Part shown: positions 18,987 to 27,497 of the stretch, in pieces
Layout of the letters: each line of letters starts with the position of its first letter
Numbering within the stretch: the stretch's first letter is position 1
Source: Leekyejoonella antrihumi
GTDB taxonomy: Bacteria; Actinomycetota; Actinomycetes; Actinomycetales; Dermatophilaceae
Direction of reading: 5' to 3'
NCBI RefSeq assembly: GCF_007845645.1
Contig: NZ_VCQV01000007.1
Coordinates: forward strand, 104,864-168,863
DNA length: 64,000 nt
Notes under the pieces: generated by a model
What the model was told of the DNA's origin: nothing
The model's database searches: none
Seen by the model: the letters and a program-made list of their open reading frames with translations, nothing else
Made by a program: the position numbers and the translations under genes

Positions 18987-19750
18987 GCCGGATCCCGGGG
19001 CAGCCAGGCCTGCGGCGCGGCAAGGCGAGCAACGAGGTTGTCGACGTATGCGGTGCGCACGGCAGTGGGATCATCAAGCCCCGCAGCGGGTTCCAGCCAG
19101 TCGTCGGGAACGAGGCCGACGACGTCCTCGAGCAGTGCGGTCGTCACGTGAGTCGACAGACGCTCATGGGTCTCGGACAGTCCCTTCGCAACGCCGCGCA
19201 TGATGTGGGTGCTGCTGTCGAAGGGTTGCGCGGCAAAGCGATCCGGGCGCGAACCCTTCCCGGGCCAGGAGTGGTGGAAGTAGAGCGCGGCGCCGTGATC
19301 GATGCACCAGGTCTGGCCGTGCCAGCGCAGCAGGTTGGGATTGTTCGGCGTGCGATCGACGTTGGCGGTGAACGCGTCGAGCCACAGGATCGTGGCGGTC
19401 TCGTCAGGATCTGGCGGCGCGGACGCGTCATACCCGAAAGCGCCTGGCAGCAGGTCAACTCCGAGGTTGAGCCCCACACTCGCGGTCAGCAGGTCCTGCA
19501 CCTCTTCGTCGGCTTCGTACTTCGCGATCTGCTCGGGCAGCTCCACTGCCTTGAGCTCGGGCACCCGCAGCCCGATCGCCCGTGCGAGCTCGCCGACGAT
19601 GACTTCGGCGACCAGCACCTTGAGGCCCTGGCCGGCTCCGCGGAACTTCATCACCCAGGTGCCCAGGTCGTCCGCCTCGACGACACCGGGCAGCGAACCG
19701 CCCTCACGCAGCGGCGTGACATAGCGGATCGCGCGGGCGGTGGGTAGCAC
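18983..19750 (-). CDS. HipA-like kinase family protein
   Basis: A 255-residue protein of the HipA-like kinase fold. It shows a nucleotide-binding strand and Lys (LGTWVMKFRGAGQG) and the catalytic loop-like WLDAFTANVDRTPNNPNLL. A metal-site segment (TWCIDHGAALYFHHSW) follows. It lacks the long N-terminal HipA domain and has no HipB beside it. Its partner is the DUF3037 protein, joined by an ATGA overlap. The GTG start at 19750 has TAGGCT 6 nt upstream. The target is unknown; a toxin-antitoxin role is possible but not shown. Confidence 0.8.
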   Translation of the reverse strand: MLPTARAIRYVTPLREGGSLPGVVEADDLGTWVMKFRGAGQGLKVLVAEVIVGELARAIGLRVPELKAVELPEQIAKYEADEEVQDLLTASVGLNLGVDLLPGAFGYDASAPPDPDETATILWLDAFTANVDRTPNNPNLLRWHGQTWCIDHGAALYFHHSWPGKGSRPDRFAAQPFDSSTHIMRGVAKGLSETHERLSTHVTTALLEDVVGLVPDDWLEPAAGLDDPTAVRTAYVDNLVARLAAPQAWLPRDPA

Positions 19751-19759
19751 GTCCAGAGC

Positions 19760-20782
19760 CTACTGGCTGCGGTCCGCGGACATCAGCAGCTCGTAGGAAT
19801 GCTGCCGCTCGGCCGCATCATGAATATTGGTCGTGACCATGAGCTCGTCGGCGCCGCAGGCAACCCCGCGCATCCGAATGCGCCGGAGCACTTCGTCGGG
19901 CGTGCCGACGGAGGTGAAGTGTGCGAACGTCGCGACCATGCGTTCGTCCAGCTCGGTCCATTCGTGGGCGGCGGCCTCCTCGGGCGAGGGGAGCGGCCCG
20001 GGGGAGTTCTGCCGCAGCCGCACCGTGGAGAGCGCAGCGGCCCGACCGAGCGCGGTGGCCCGGTCGGCATCGTCAGACACGATGGCGGACACGGCGAGCA
20101 TGCTGTGCGGCTCGGTGAGCGACTCCGGCATGCCGTTCGGCCGGAAGGTCTGCCGGTAGGCGTCCATCGCCTCACCGGGGTCGGCGTTGCCGAAGTGTCC
20201 GGCGAACGCGAAGGCGGTGCCGAGCAGCCCGGCCGCCTGCGCGCCATACATGCTGGAGCCGAGGATCCAGATGGGCGGCAGGGGAGTGTCGTTCGGCTGG
20301 GCGCTGATCGGGGCGAACGGGTGGTCCTTCGGGAACCCGTGGACGTAGGCGAGCAGCTCGGCATACTGCTGCGGGAAGTCATCCGCGGCGACCGCCTCCT
20401 TGCTGCGACGCAGGGCGAAGGCCGTCAGCTGGTCGGTGCCCGGCGCCCGGCCGAGACCGAGGTCGATGCGCCCCGGGTGCAGTGCCTCGAGGACCCGGAA
20501 GGTCTCTGCCACCTGCAGTGGCGCGTGGTTGGGCAGCATGATCCCGCCGGCACCGACGCGGATGGTGGATGTCGCCGCCGCTATCGAGGCGATCATGACG
20601 ACGGGTGAGCTGCTGGCGACACTCGGCAGGTTGTGGTGCTCGGCCACCCAGTACCGCGCATACCCCAGCCGTTCGGCCGTCTGGGCCAGCGCAATGGACT
20701 CCTTCAGCGCGTCGGACCCGGTGCGTCCTGACGAGATCGGGGAGAGATCGAGAACGGACAAGGGAATCGTTGGCTCAGTCAC
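19760..20782 (-). CDS. LLM class flavin-dependent oxidoreductase
   Basis: A 340-residue bacterial luciferase-like monooxygenase (group 'MsnO8/alkanal monooxygenase-like'). It begins with IPLSVLDLSP and has the family blocks ARYWVAEHHNLPSVASSSP, IRVGAGGIMLPNHAPLQVAE and DLGLGRAPGTD. The TIM barrel binds FMN or F420; substrate unknown. The GTG start at 20782 is used. It ends 9 nt from the HipA-like gene start, so read-through is possible. Confidence 0.92.
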   Translation of the reverse strand: MTEPTIPLSVLDLSPISSGRTGSDALKESIALAQTAERLGYARYWVAEHHNLPSVASSSPVVMIASIAAATSTIRVGAGGIMLPNHAPLQVAETFRVLEALHPGRIDLGLGRAPGTDQLTAFALRRSKEAVAADDFPQQYAELLAYVHGFPKDHPFAPISAQPNDTPLPPIWILGSSMYGAQAAGLLGTAFAFAGHFGNADPGEAMDAYRQTFRPNGMPESLTEPHSMLAVSAIVSDDADRATALGRAAALSTVRLRQNSPGPLPSPEEAAAHEWTELDERMVATFAHFTSVGTPDEVLRRIRMRGVACGADELMVTTNIHDAAERQHSYELLMSADRSQ

Positions 20783-20883
20783 ACAGACGTCAAGGCCCGC
20801 GGGCGCCGTGGCATTCCGTTGGATCGCCGAAATCGGTCCTCATCGAACGCTCCGATGTCGGTGGTGCAGTCGATAATGAGTTC

Positions 20884-22386
20884 ATGACTACTTCGGGTGA
20901 TGGACAGAGTGTTTCTGGCACTGCGACCGGTGGCGCCGCCTCTCGCACGGCCGCCGCAACCATCGTCTTGCGACGACGGGCCGGTATGTCGACCCTTGCC
21001 GACGTGGCGGGTCCCCTGACCTCCGCGCAGCTGGGGGAGCGGGTCGGTGCGCATCCCGATGATCTGACGGCCGTTCGGCAGGCGGCGGAGGAGTCCGGAC
21101 TGACGGTGGTCGAGGAGCACGGACCGTCTCGTCGGATCCGGGTCGAGGGACCTGCCGACACAGTCAAGCAGTGGGTCGACAAGGTGCCGGAGCACGTCGG
21201 CGAGATGGTCACGGCGGTGCTGGGTGGAACCTCGCCGCAGGCCTACCCGCGGTCGATGGTCGCGAGCCCCCATGCTGCGGGTGTGAGCTACACCCCGCTG
21301 CAGCTGGCGGAGATCTACGGTATGCCGCGGGCGGACGGCACGGGCCAGACGATCGCCATCATCGAGCTCGGCGGGGGCTTCGGGCAGTCCGACCTCGACA
21401 CCTATTTCAAGGGTCTGGGTCTGGCTACGCCCAACGTCAAGGCCGTCGGTGTCGACGGGGCCACGAACGTGCCGGACAAGGCTCCCAATGGTGCCGATGG
21501 TGAGGTGCTGCTCGACATCGAGGTGGTCGGTGCGATCGCGCCGAAGTCGGACATCCTGGTCTATTTCGCGCCCAACACCGATGCCGGCTTCCTGGATGCC
21601 ATCACCACCGCCGCCCATGCCACTCCGGCACCGACGGCGATGAGCATCAGCTGGGGTCAGAGCGAGGACCAGTGGAGTCAGCAGGCGCGCACGTCGATGG
21701 ACGACGCCTTCGCCGACGCCGGCTCGCTCGGCGTGACGGTCACCGTCGCCGCCGGTGACAACGGCAGCGGTGACAACGACACCTCGGGTTCGGGTGCGCA
21801 TGTGGACTTCCCGGCATCGAGCCCGCACGTGCTCGGCTGCGGCGGTACGTCGCTACATGCCTCGGGCGGCAAGGTCAGCTCGGAGACCGTCTGGGACGAC
21901 GGCGGGCAGGGTGGAGCCACCGGTGGCGGCGTGAGCGACACCTTCCCGGTGCCGGCCTGGCAGACGAATGCCGGCGTGCCGGCCCGGTCGGGTGGCGGCA
22001 CGGGTCGTGGCGTGCCCGACGTGGCGGCAGTGGCCGACCCGCAGACCGGATATCAGGTGCTGGTCGACGGCCAGAGCATGGTGATCGGCGGTACCAGTGC
22101 CGTGGCGCCGCTGTGGGCGGGCCTGGTCGCGCGGATCGTCCAGCTGACCGGCAAGAGGGTCGGCCTGGCGCAGCCGACGCTCTATGCCGGGGTGACGCCG
22201 GCCGATGCCTCGACGCACCTTCGGGACATCACGCAGGGAAGCAACGGCGCCTACAACGCCGGGCCCAGCTGGGACCCGTGCACCGGTCTAGGGGTGCCCG
22301 AGGCGGCGACGTTGCAGGCGTTTTCCGGGCAGCCGGGCGACATCGGTGCGCCTGCCACCGGAGACGGGGGGAACACCGGCGGCTGA
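20884..22386 (+). CDS. S53 family serine-carboxyl peptidase (sedolisin / kumamolisin type)
   Basis: A 500-residue sedolisin. An N-terminal activation prodomain (about residues 25-125) precedes the catalytic domain. The triad is visible as Glu207 and Asp211 in GEVLLDIE and Ser405 in GGTSAVAPLWAGL, with the oxyanion Asp292 in AAGDNGSG. The C-terminal Ca-binding region has DITQGSNGAYNAG. These enzymes are acid proteases that self-activate. No signal peptide is seen, although the family is normally secreted: residues 1-25 are polar. The ATG is 6 nt after GATAAT. A Gly/Asn tail ends the protein. Confidence 0.93.
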   Translation: MTTSGDGQSVSGTATGGAASRTAAATIVLRRRAGMSTLADVAGPLTSAQLGERVGAHPDDLTAVRQAAEESGLTVVEEHGPSRRIRVEGPADTVKQWVDKVPEHVGEMVTAVLGGTSPQAYPRSMVASPHAAGVSYTPLQLAEIYGMPRADGTGQTIAIIELGGGFGQSDLDTYFKGLGLATPNVKAVGVDGATNVPDKAPNGADGEVLLDIEVVGAIAPKSDILVYFAPNTDAGFLDAITTAAHATPAPTAMSISWGQSEDQWSQQARTSMDDAFADAGSLGVTVTVAAGDNGSGDNDTSGSGAHVDFPASSPHVLGCGGTSLHASGGKVSSETVWDDGGQGGATGGGVSDTFPVPAWQTNAGVPARSGGGTGRGVPDVAAVADPQTGYQVLVDGQSMVIGGTSAVAPLWAGLVARIVQLTGKRVGLAQPTLYAGVTPADASTHLRDITQGSNGAYNAGPSWDPCTGLGVPEAATLQAFSGQPGDIGAPATGDGGNTGG

Positions 22387-22429
22387 GGTCGCGGCCACCG
22401 GCCCAGGAACACCGGTTAGTGTCGACGGC

Positions 22430-22744
22430 ATGCCGCTCAAGCCTGCCGAATCCGTATTCACCGCACCCATCGCCGCCACCGGTCTCATCGGAGGTTTCGT
22501 CGCTGCCCAGGAGACGGGCATACGTCCGCTCGGGGGTGTGCTGCTGGCCGCCGCCGGCGGGTATGCCGGCCGCACCTGGCTGGCACGCAAGGGGCCGGCG
22601 ACGGCGAGCGCTCTGGGTGCCATCTACGTGCTCGGTTTCGGTCTGTCCCACCCGCTGGCCAAGAAGATCGGCGCCTGGCCGTCCGTGTTGACCGTCGCGG
22701 GGCTGTCGGCCGCCGCGTCGTGGGCGCTGTCGGATCGCGCTTGA
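22430..22744 (+). CDS. Small membrane protein, function unknown
   Basis: A 104-residue protein with about three hydrophobic segments (IAATGLIGGFVAA, LGGVLLAAAGGYAG, ALGAIYVLGFGLS, VLTVAGLSAAASWAL). The start ATG 22430 lies 7 nt after TAGTGT, which favours it over the longer frame from 22346. I recognise no family. It sits between sedolisin and plsC. Confidence 0.7.
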   Translation: MPLKPAESVFTAPIAATGLIGGFVAAQETGIRPLGGVLLAAAGGYAGRTWLARKGPATASALGAIYVLGFGLSHPLAKKIGAWPSVLTVAGLSAAASWALSDRA

Positions 22745-22798
22745 TTCGGGCCGCGCCGAGGTAGGACATGCACTCGGTAGCCGACTAGGGTTACTCGC

Positions 22799-23551
22799 AT
22801 GGAACCGGTCTACTCGTCAGTAATCTCCTTCGCGATGGGCGTCTTCAAGGCGCAGGGGCTGCGCTTCACCTGGACCGGCACGCAGCACATCCCGCGCACC
22901 GGTGGGGCGGTCGTCGCAATGAACCACATCAGTTACATGGATTTTGCGTATGCCGGGTATCCGGCGAAGGATGCCGGTCGGCTGGTGCGGTTCATGGCCA
23001 AGAAGGAGGTCTTCGACCACGCGATCAGCGGGCCGTTGATGCGGGGGATGAAGCACATCCCGGTCGACCGAGCGGCCGGCGCCGGCGCCTACCGGGAGGC
23101 CGTTGCGGCGTTGCGAGGCGGTGAGCTCGTCGGCGTGTTCCCGGAGGCCACGATCTCCCGGTCCTTCGAGCTCAAGGAGTTCAAGAGCGGGGCGGCCCGG
23201 ATGGCGCAGGAGGCGGGCGTGCCGATCGTGCCGATGGTGCTGTGGGGGTCCCAGCGGGTCTGGACCAAGGACCACCCGAGGCGGCTCGGCCGCACGAAGG
23301 TGCCGATCGCGTTGCGCATCGGCGAGCCCATCCCGGTGCCGGTCGACGCCGACATCGACCAGATCACCGCGGAGCTGCACCGGGCCATGGAGGCCATGCT
23401 GCACGAGGTCCAGGCCGGCTACGAACCGATGACCGGCGATGACGCCGTCTACCTGCCGGCCAGGCTGGGCGGCGCGGCTCCGACACCGGAACGGGCCAAG
23501 GAGCTGGATCAGCAGGAACTGGCGGAACGCCGCCGTCGCAAGGCCGGCTGA
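22799..23551 (+). CDS. 1-acyl-sn-glycerol-3-phosphate acyltransferase (PlsC-like)
   Basis: A 250-residue acyltransferase that transfers an acyl group to lysophosphatidic acid or a related acceptor at the membrane. The catalytic NHISYMD (NHX4D), the 'MKHIPVDR' and 'FPEATIS' acceptor motifs and VPIVPMVLWG are all present. The ATG at 22799 has TAGGGT 7 nt upstream. The Lys/Arg-rich C-terminal tail is dispensable in relatives. Confidence 0.93.
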   Translation: MEPVYSSVISFAMGVFKAQGLRFTWTGTQHIPRTGGAVVAMNHISYMDFAYAGYPAKDAGRLVRFMAKKEVFDHAISGPLMRGMKHIPVDRAAGAGAYREAVAALRGGELVGVFPEATISRSFELKEFKSGAARMAQEAGVPIVPMVLWGSQRVWTKDHPRRLGRTKVPIALRIGEPIPVPVDADIDQITAELHRAMEAMLHEVQAGYEPMTGDDAVYLPARLGGAAPTPERAKELDQQELAERRRRKAG

Positions 23552-23596
23552 GCCCATGGAGCGATGTTCCGTCACCCGCCAGGGAATCCTGAGCGC

Positions 23597-24033
23597 TCAC
23601 TTCTGACCTGCAACTCGACGGGCCTGCTGCCACCGCCGTTTGAGTGCTAGTCCGCCCAGCATGAAGCCCTCGGAGGAGCCAACTGTCGAGGTGCCGATCG
23701 ACTGCTCAGGGTCCGGGCTGTGCCACAGGTCCGCCAGGATGTGTCAGCAGTTCTCCCGATCTTGGCGGTCTGTGGGTACTCGTCCTTGTCGACGATGTTC
23801 TTGTCATAGGCGCCTGCGTAGATCTTGTCGGCATGCTCGTCCATCCAGGTGCCGACGAAGGTGGCCAGGTTCAGCCGAGAGCTGCCGTCGAGGATCGTCT
23901 GGTCATGCACGATCTGGTAGGCGGTCTGCGGGAGTATCTCGCCGTCGCCCAGTCGATGTCGTGGCGTGGTCAACCGCTCGCCATACCGGGTGAACTCCGG
24001 TGTCATATCATCAAACTCGGGCCAATTCGGCAT
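23597..24033 (-). pseudogene. Glutamate decarboxylase remnant (N-terminal third)
   Basis: From ATG 24033 (MPNWPEFDDMTPEF) the frame gives the typical GAD N-terminal blocks ILPQTAYQIVHDQTILDG, RLNLATFVGTWMDEHAD and KNIVDKDEYPQTAKIG. Near 23740-23760 the frame breaks. In another frame [20 protein letters not shown] and [17 protein letters not shown] continue, and then a TGA ends the gene at 23597. About 145 residues remain of roughly 460, so the PLP lysine and most of the active site are gone. It is a relic of glutamate-dependent acid resistance. Confidence 0.85.
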
Positions 24034-24238
24034 CGCGGGCAGCCCTTCGTCAACTGTGCTCCGATCGGCGCTTTCGACACTTGGTCGGATGGCTCGGACG
24101 CTAACACCGCAACCTTCGTGAATCGTGGGAGTCCGAGGTATTCGAGTCCGAGGTCCAGGCATTGACTTGTCTCGCGCGGGACGTCCGGGCGGCAGGGGCA
24201 GCAGCCCCGCTGTCGGACCCATCGGGCACAGTGGCGAC

Positions 24239-26347
24239 ATGACGGACACGACGACGAGTGATGGGGCGCCATCGATCGAGACGGTGGCCGACCGGGTGCT
24301 GCGTCAGTTGGCCGGTGACGGCGCAAGCCTGCGCGACGGCCAGCTGCAGGCGCTGCAGGCGCTGACCGGGCCGGGTGCTCGGGCGCTGGTGGTCCAGGCG
24401 ACGGGATGGGGCAAGTCGGCGGTCTACTGGATCACGACCTCGTGGTTGCGCAGCAACGGGCGCGGCCCGACGCTGGTCGTCTCGCCGCTGCTGTCACTCA
24501 TGCGAGACCAGGTCGCCGCCGCGGCACGCGCCGGGCTGCGCGCGGCCACGGTCAACAGCTCCAACCTGGGCCAGTGGGGCGAGATCGAGCGGGCCCTGCT
24601 CGCGGACGAGATCGACGTGCTGCTGGTGTCACCGGAACGCCTGGCCAACCCCGGCTTCGGCGCACGTGTGCTGGACACCCTGACCGGTCACCTCGGACTG
24701 GTCGTGATCGACGAGGCGCACTCCGTCTCCGACTGGGGCCACGACTTCCGGCCGGACTATCGCCGAGTCGCGGACGTCTTGCGACGGCTGAACCCGAGCG
24801 CGCCCGTCCTGGCCACCACCGCGACCGCCAATGCTCGCGTGGTGGACGACCTGGCCAGGCAGCTGGGTGAGGAGACCCTGGTGCTGCGCGGCCCGCTGGC
24901 CCGGTCCAGCCTGCACCTGGCCGTGGTGCCACCCCTTGCGCCCCTCGAACGCTATGCGTGGGTGGTTGACCATCTGGCGCAGCTGCCCGGCTCCGGGATC
25001 ATCTACACCCTCACCGTGGCCGATGCCGGCCGGTTGACACAGGCACTGCAGCAGCACTTCGGCGACGACCCGCAGCTGCAGGTGGCCGCCTACACCGGCG
25101 CCCTCGACGGGGCCGAGCGAGAGCGTCTCGAGGACGCGCTGCGGGACAACCGGGTCAAGGCCCTTGTCGCGACGTCCGCCCTCGGAATGGGTTATGACAA
25201 GCCGGATCTCGGCTTCGTCGTCCATGTCGGCTCCCCTCCGTCGCCGGTCTCCTACTACCAGCAGGTCGGTCGTGCCGGCCGTGCGATCGACCGGGCGCTG
25301 GTCGCACTGCTGCCGTCCGCGGCGGACGACGGCGTGTGGGACTACTTCGCAACAGCAACCATCCCGCGTCGCGATCAGGTCGAGAAGGTGCTGGCCCTGC
25401 TGCGAGAGGCGTCCGAGCCGATGAGCGTGCCCGCGATCGAGGCCGAGAGCGGGGTGCGGCGCACGCGCGCAGAGTTGATGCTCAAGCAGCTCGCGGTGGA
25501 TGGTGCGGTCGAACGCCGAACGGAGGGCTGGCTCAGCACGGGCGAGCCGTGGACCTACGACCAGGCCCACTACGACGCGGTGGTCGCGGTGCGGCGGCGG
25601 GAGGCCGACATCATGCGCCGCTACGTCGAGGGGAGTGGCTGCCTGATGCAGCTGCTCGGGGAGTCGCTGGACGACCCCGAGGCGGCGCCCTGCGGGCGGT
25701 GCTCGGTCTGCAGGGGTGGGCTGCCCGAGCCCCTCGTCAGCGCGCCCTCGCCGCAGACCGTTGCCGAGGTGCGCGGTGTCCTGCGGCAGGAGCAGCATGT
25801 GCTCGACCCGCGCAAGATGTGGCCGGGTGGCGCGTTCGGGGCGCGCGGCCGGATCCCGGCAGGGCTGATGGCGGAGCCGGGTCGGGTGCTCGTGCACGCC
25901 GACGCGGCCGAGTGGGGCGAGCTGCGGGACGGGCCGCTGCGCAGCGACGGCGAGCCGCCGGAGGATCTGCTGCAGGCGGCGGTGCAGTGTCTGGCCGGGT
26001 GGAAGGCACACTGGGCCGAGCGGCCCTCGATGGTCATGGCGTTGCCGGCGGCGGGGCATCCGGTGCTGACCGCCGGCGTGGCGCGGCACCTGTCCCAGGT
26101 GGGTCGGCTGGAGTATGCCGAGTGGCCGGTGCAGGCAGCCCCGGGCATCGATCTCACCTCGTCCGACGAGGCCGCGGGCTGGCGGTCGTGTCTCGAGGAG
26201 CACCCACCGCCTGCGTCGAGTGGCCAGGTGGTCCTGCTGGTGATCGACTCGTCGTCGTCGGGTTGGGTGACGACGGTTGCCGCGGCAACGCTGCGCCAGG
26301 CCGGGGCGGTCAGGGTGCTACCACTGCTGGTTCATCGCAACCTGTGA
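24239..26347 (+). CDS. RecQ-like ATP-dependent DNA helicase
   Basis: A 702-residue superfamily 2 helicase with RecQ order: motif 0 'LRDGQLQAL', motif I ATGWGKSAVYW (a variant of the usual TGGGKS), motif II VVIDEAHSVSDWGHDFRP, motif III ATTATAN, and motifs V/VI ALVATSALGMGYDKPDL and YYQQVGRAGRAIDRA. A Cys cluster (CLMQLL...CGRCSVC) forms the RecQ Zn site. The last 150 residues, a winged-helix-like and a non-RecQ C-terminal part, are of unknown role. The ATG at 24239 follows a longer open frame. It probably acts in recombination and repair. Confidence 0.9.
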   Translation: MTDTTTSDGAPSIETVADRVLRQLAGDGASLRDGQLQALQALTGPGARALVVQATGWGKSAVYWITTSWLRSNGRGPTLVVSPLLSLMRDQVAAAARAGLRAATVNSSNLGQWGEIERALLADEIDVLLVSPERLANPGFGARVLDTLTGHLGLVVIDEAHSVSDWGHDFRPDYRRVADVLRRLNPSAPVLATTATANARVVDDLARQLGEETLVLRGPLARSSLHLAVVPPLAPLERYAWVVDHLAQLPGSGIIYTLTVADAGRLTQALQQHFGDDPQLQVAAYTGALDGAERERLEDALRDNRVKALVATSALGMGYDKPDLGFVVHVGSPPSPVSYYQQVGRAGRAIDRALVALLPSAADDGVWDYFATATIPRRDQVEKVLALLREASEPMSVPAIEAESGVRRTRAELMLKQLAVDGAVERRTEGWLSTGEPWTYDQAHYDAVVAVRRREADIMRRYVEGSGCLMQLLGESLDDPEAAPCGRCSVCRGGLPEPLVSAPSPQTVAEVRGVLRQEQHVLDPRKMWPGGAFGARGRIPAGLMAEPGRVLVHADAAEWGELRDGPLRSDGEPPEDLLQAAVQCLAGWKAHWAERPSMVMALPAAGHPVLTAGVARHLSQVGRLEYAEWPVQAAPGIDLTSSDEAAGWRSCLEEHPPPASSGQVVLLVIDSSSSGWVTTVAAATLRQAGAVRVLPLLVHRNL

Positions 26348-26394
26348 ACCACGTGGTGGGTGCGTCGTCTCCATCAGTGGCTAGGGTCGGGGAC

Positions 26395-27447
26395 ATGCGT
26401 GCACTGACTGTGGTCCCGATGAAGAAGAACTCCCTCGAGGTGAAGGACATGCCGGCCCCGGACGAAGGGCTCGGCGACCTGCTCGTCCAAGGCCTGGCGG
26501 TCGGTGTGTGCGGCACCGACCACGAGCTCGCGGAGGGCCTGTATGGCTGGGCGCCGGAGGGTTCCGATCGGCTGATCATCGGCCATGAGGGGCTCGGCAA
26601 GGTGATCGATGCTCCGGACGGCAGCGGCTTCAGCGCCGGGGACCTGGTCGTGAGCATCGTGCGGATGCCCGACCCGGTGCCGTGTGGGGCTTGCGCTCAC
26701 GGGGAGTGGGACATGTGCCGCAACGGCAAATACACCGAGCACGGCATCAAGGAGCTGCACGGATTCGCCGCAGAGCAGTGGCGGGTGCAGTCCAAGCACA
26801 CCGTCAAGCTCGACCCGTCGCTCCAGTCGGTGGGAATGCTCCTCGAGCCGACCACAGTCGTGGCCAAGGCGTGGGAGCAGGTCGACCGCGTCGGCGGTCG
26901 CGGATGGTTCGACCCGAAGTCGGTGCTGATCACCGGTGCCGGTCCGATCGGCCAGCTCGGCGCCATGATCGGAGCACAGCGCGGCATGGACGTGCACGTC
27001 CTGGACCGGATGACCGACGGCCCCAAGCCCCAGCTGGTTGCCGACCTGGGCGCCACCTACCACAGCGACCCGGTCGACGAGGTGCTGAAGAAGGTCAGGC
27101 CGGAGGTCATCATCGAGGGCACCGGCGCGGTGCCGGTGATCAAGGCGGCCCTGCAGGACTCCCAGCCCTACACGATCACCGTGCTGACCGGCATCTCGAA
27201 CCCCGGCACGGAGACACCGCTCGACCTGGGGGCGCTGAACCGCGACCTGGTGCTGGACAACGGTGCGGTTGTCGGTTCGGTCAACGCGAACCGGCGGCAC
27301 TACGAGGCGGGCGCGAAGGCACTGGCGGCGGCGGACCGGGGCTGGCTGGAGCGGCTGGTGACTCGTCGGGTGCCGCTGGAGAAGTTCGCCGAGGCGTTCA
27401 AGCCCGCGCAGAACGACGTCAAGGTCGTCCTGACCATCGGTGACTGA
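26395..27447 (+). CDS. Zinc-type alcohol / glucose 1-dehydrogenase family protein
   Basis: A 350-residue MDR-family dehydrogenase. The catalytic Zn ligands are in GVCGTDHELAEG and GHEGLGKV. The structural-Zn region has CGACAHGEWDMC, though only part of the classical four Cys remains. The nucleotide fold has GAGPIGQLGAMIG. It is closest to bacterial and archaeal glucose 1-dehydrogenases; substrate and cofactor are inferred only. TAGGGT lies 7 nt upstream of the ATG. A hairpin terminator candidate follows at 27448. Confidence 0.88.
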   Translation: MRALTVVPMKKNSLEVKDMPAPDEGLGDLLVQGLAVGVCGTDHELAEGLYGWAPEGSDRLIIGHEGLGKVIDAPDGSGFSAGDLVVSIVRMPDPVPCGACAHGEWDMCRNGKYTEHGIKELHGFAAEQWRVQSKHTVKLDPSLQSVGMLLEPTTVVAKAWEQVDRVGGRGWFDPKSVLITGAGPIGQLGAMIGAQRGMDVHVLDRMTDGPKPQLVADLGATYHSDPVDEVLKKVRPEVIIEGTGAVPVIKAALQDSQPYTITVLTGISNPGTETPLDLGALNRDLVLDNGAVVGSVNANRRHYEAGAKALAAADRGWLERLVTRRVPLEKFAEAFKPAQNDVKVVLTIGD

Positions 27448-27472
27448 CCGGGCGGGCGATGCTCGGGTTTTG
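27448..27472 (+). terminator. Candidate terminator after the dehydrogenase gene
   Basis: CCGGGC (27448-27453) can pair with GCTCGG (27461-27466) with one G-T wobble, followed by GTTTT. It is short and GC-rich with only four T, so the call is moderate. Confidence 0.35.
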
Positions 27473-27497
27473 CTTGCGGGTCTGATGGTGGGGCGTG

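Noticed and set aside
18468..19747. Plus-strand frames opposite the HipA-like and DUF3037 genes
   Set aside because: No family motif and high Arg/Ala/Gly bias, as expected for antisense of GC-rich genes.
25336..27447. A 703-codon plus-strand frame covering the helicase end and the dehydrogenase
   Set aside because: Only its last 350 codons (from ATG 26395) are the dehydrogenase; the rest is out of frame with the RecQ-like gene and has no motifs.
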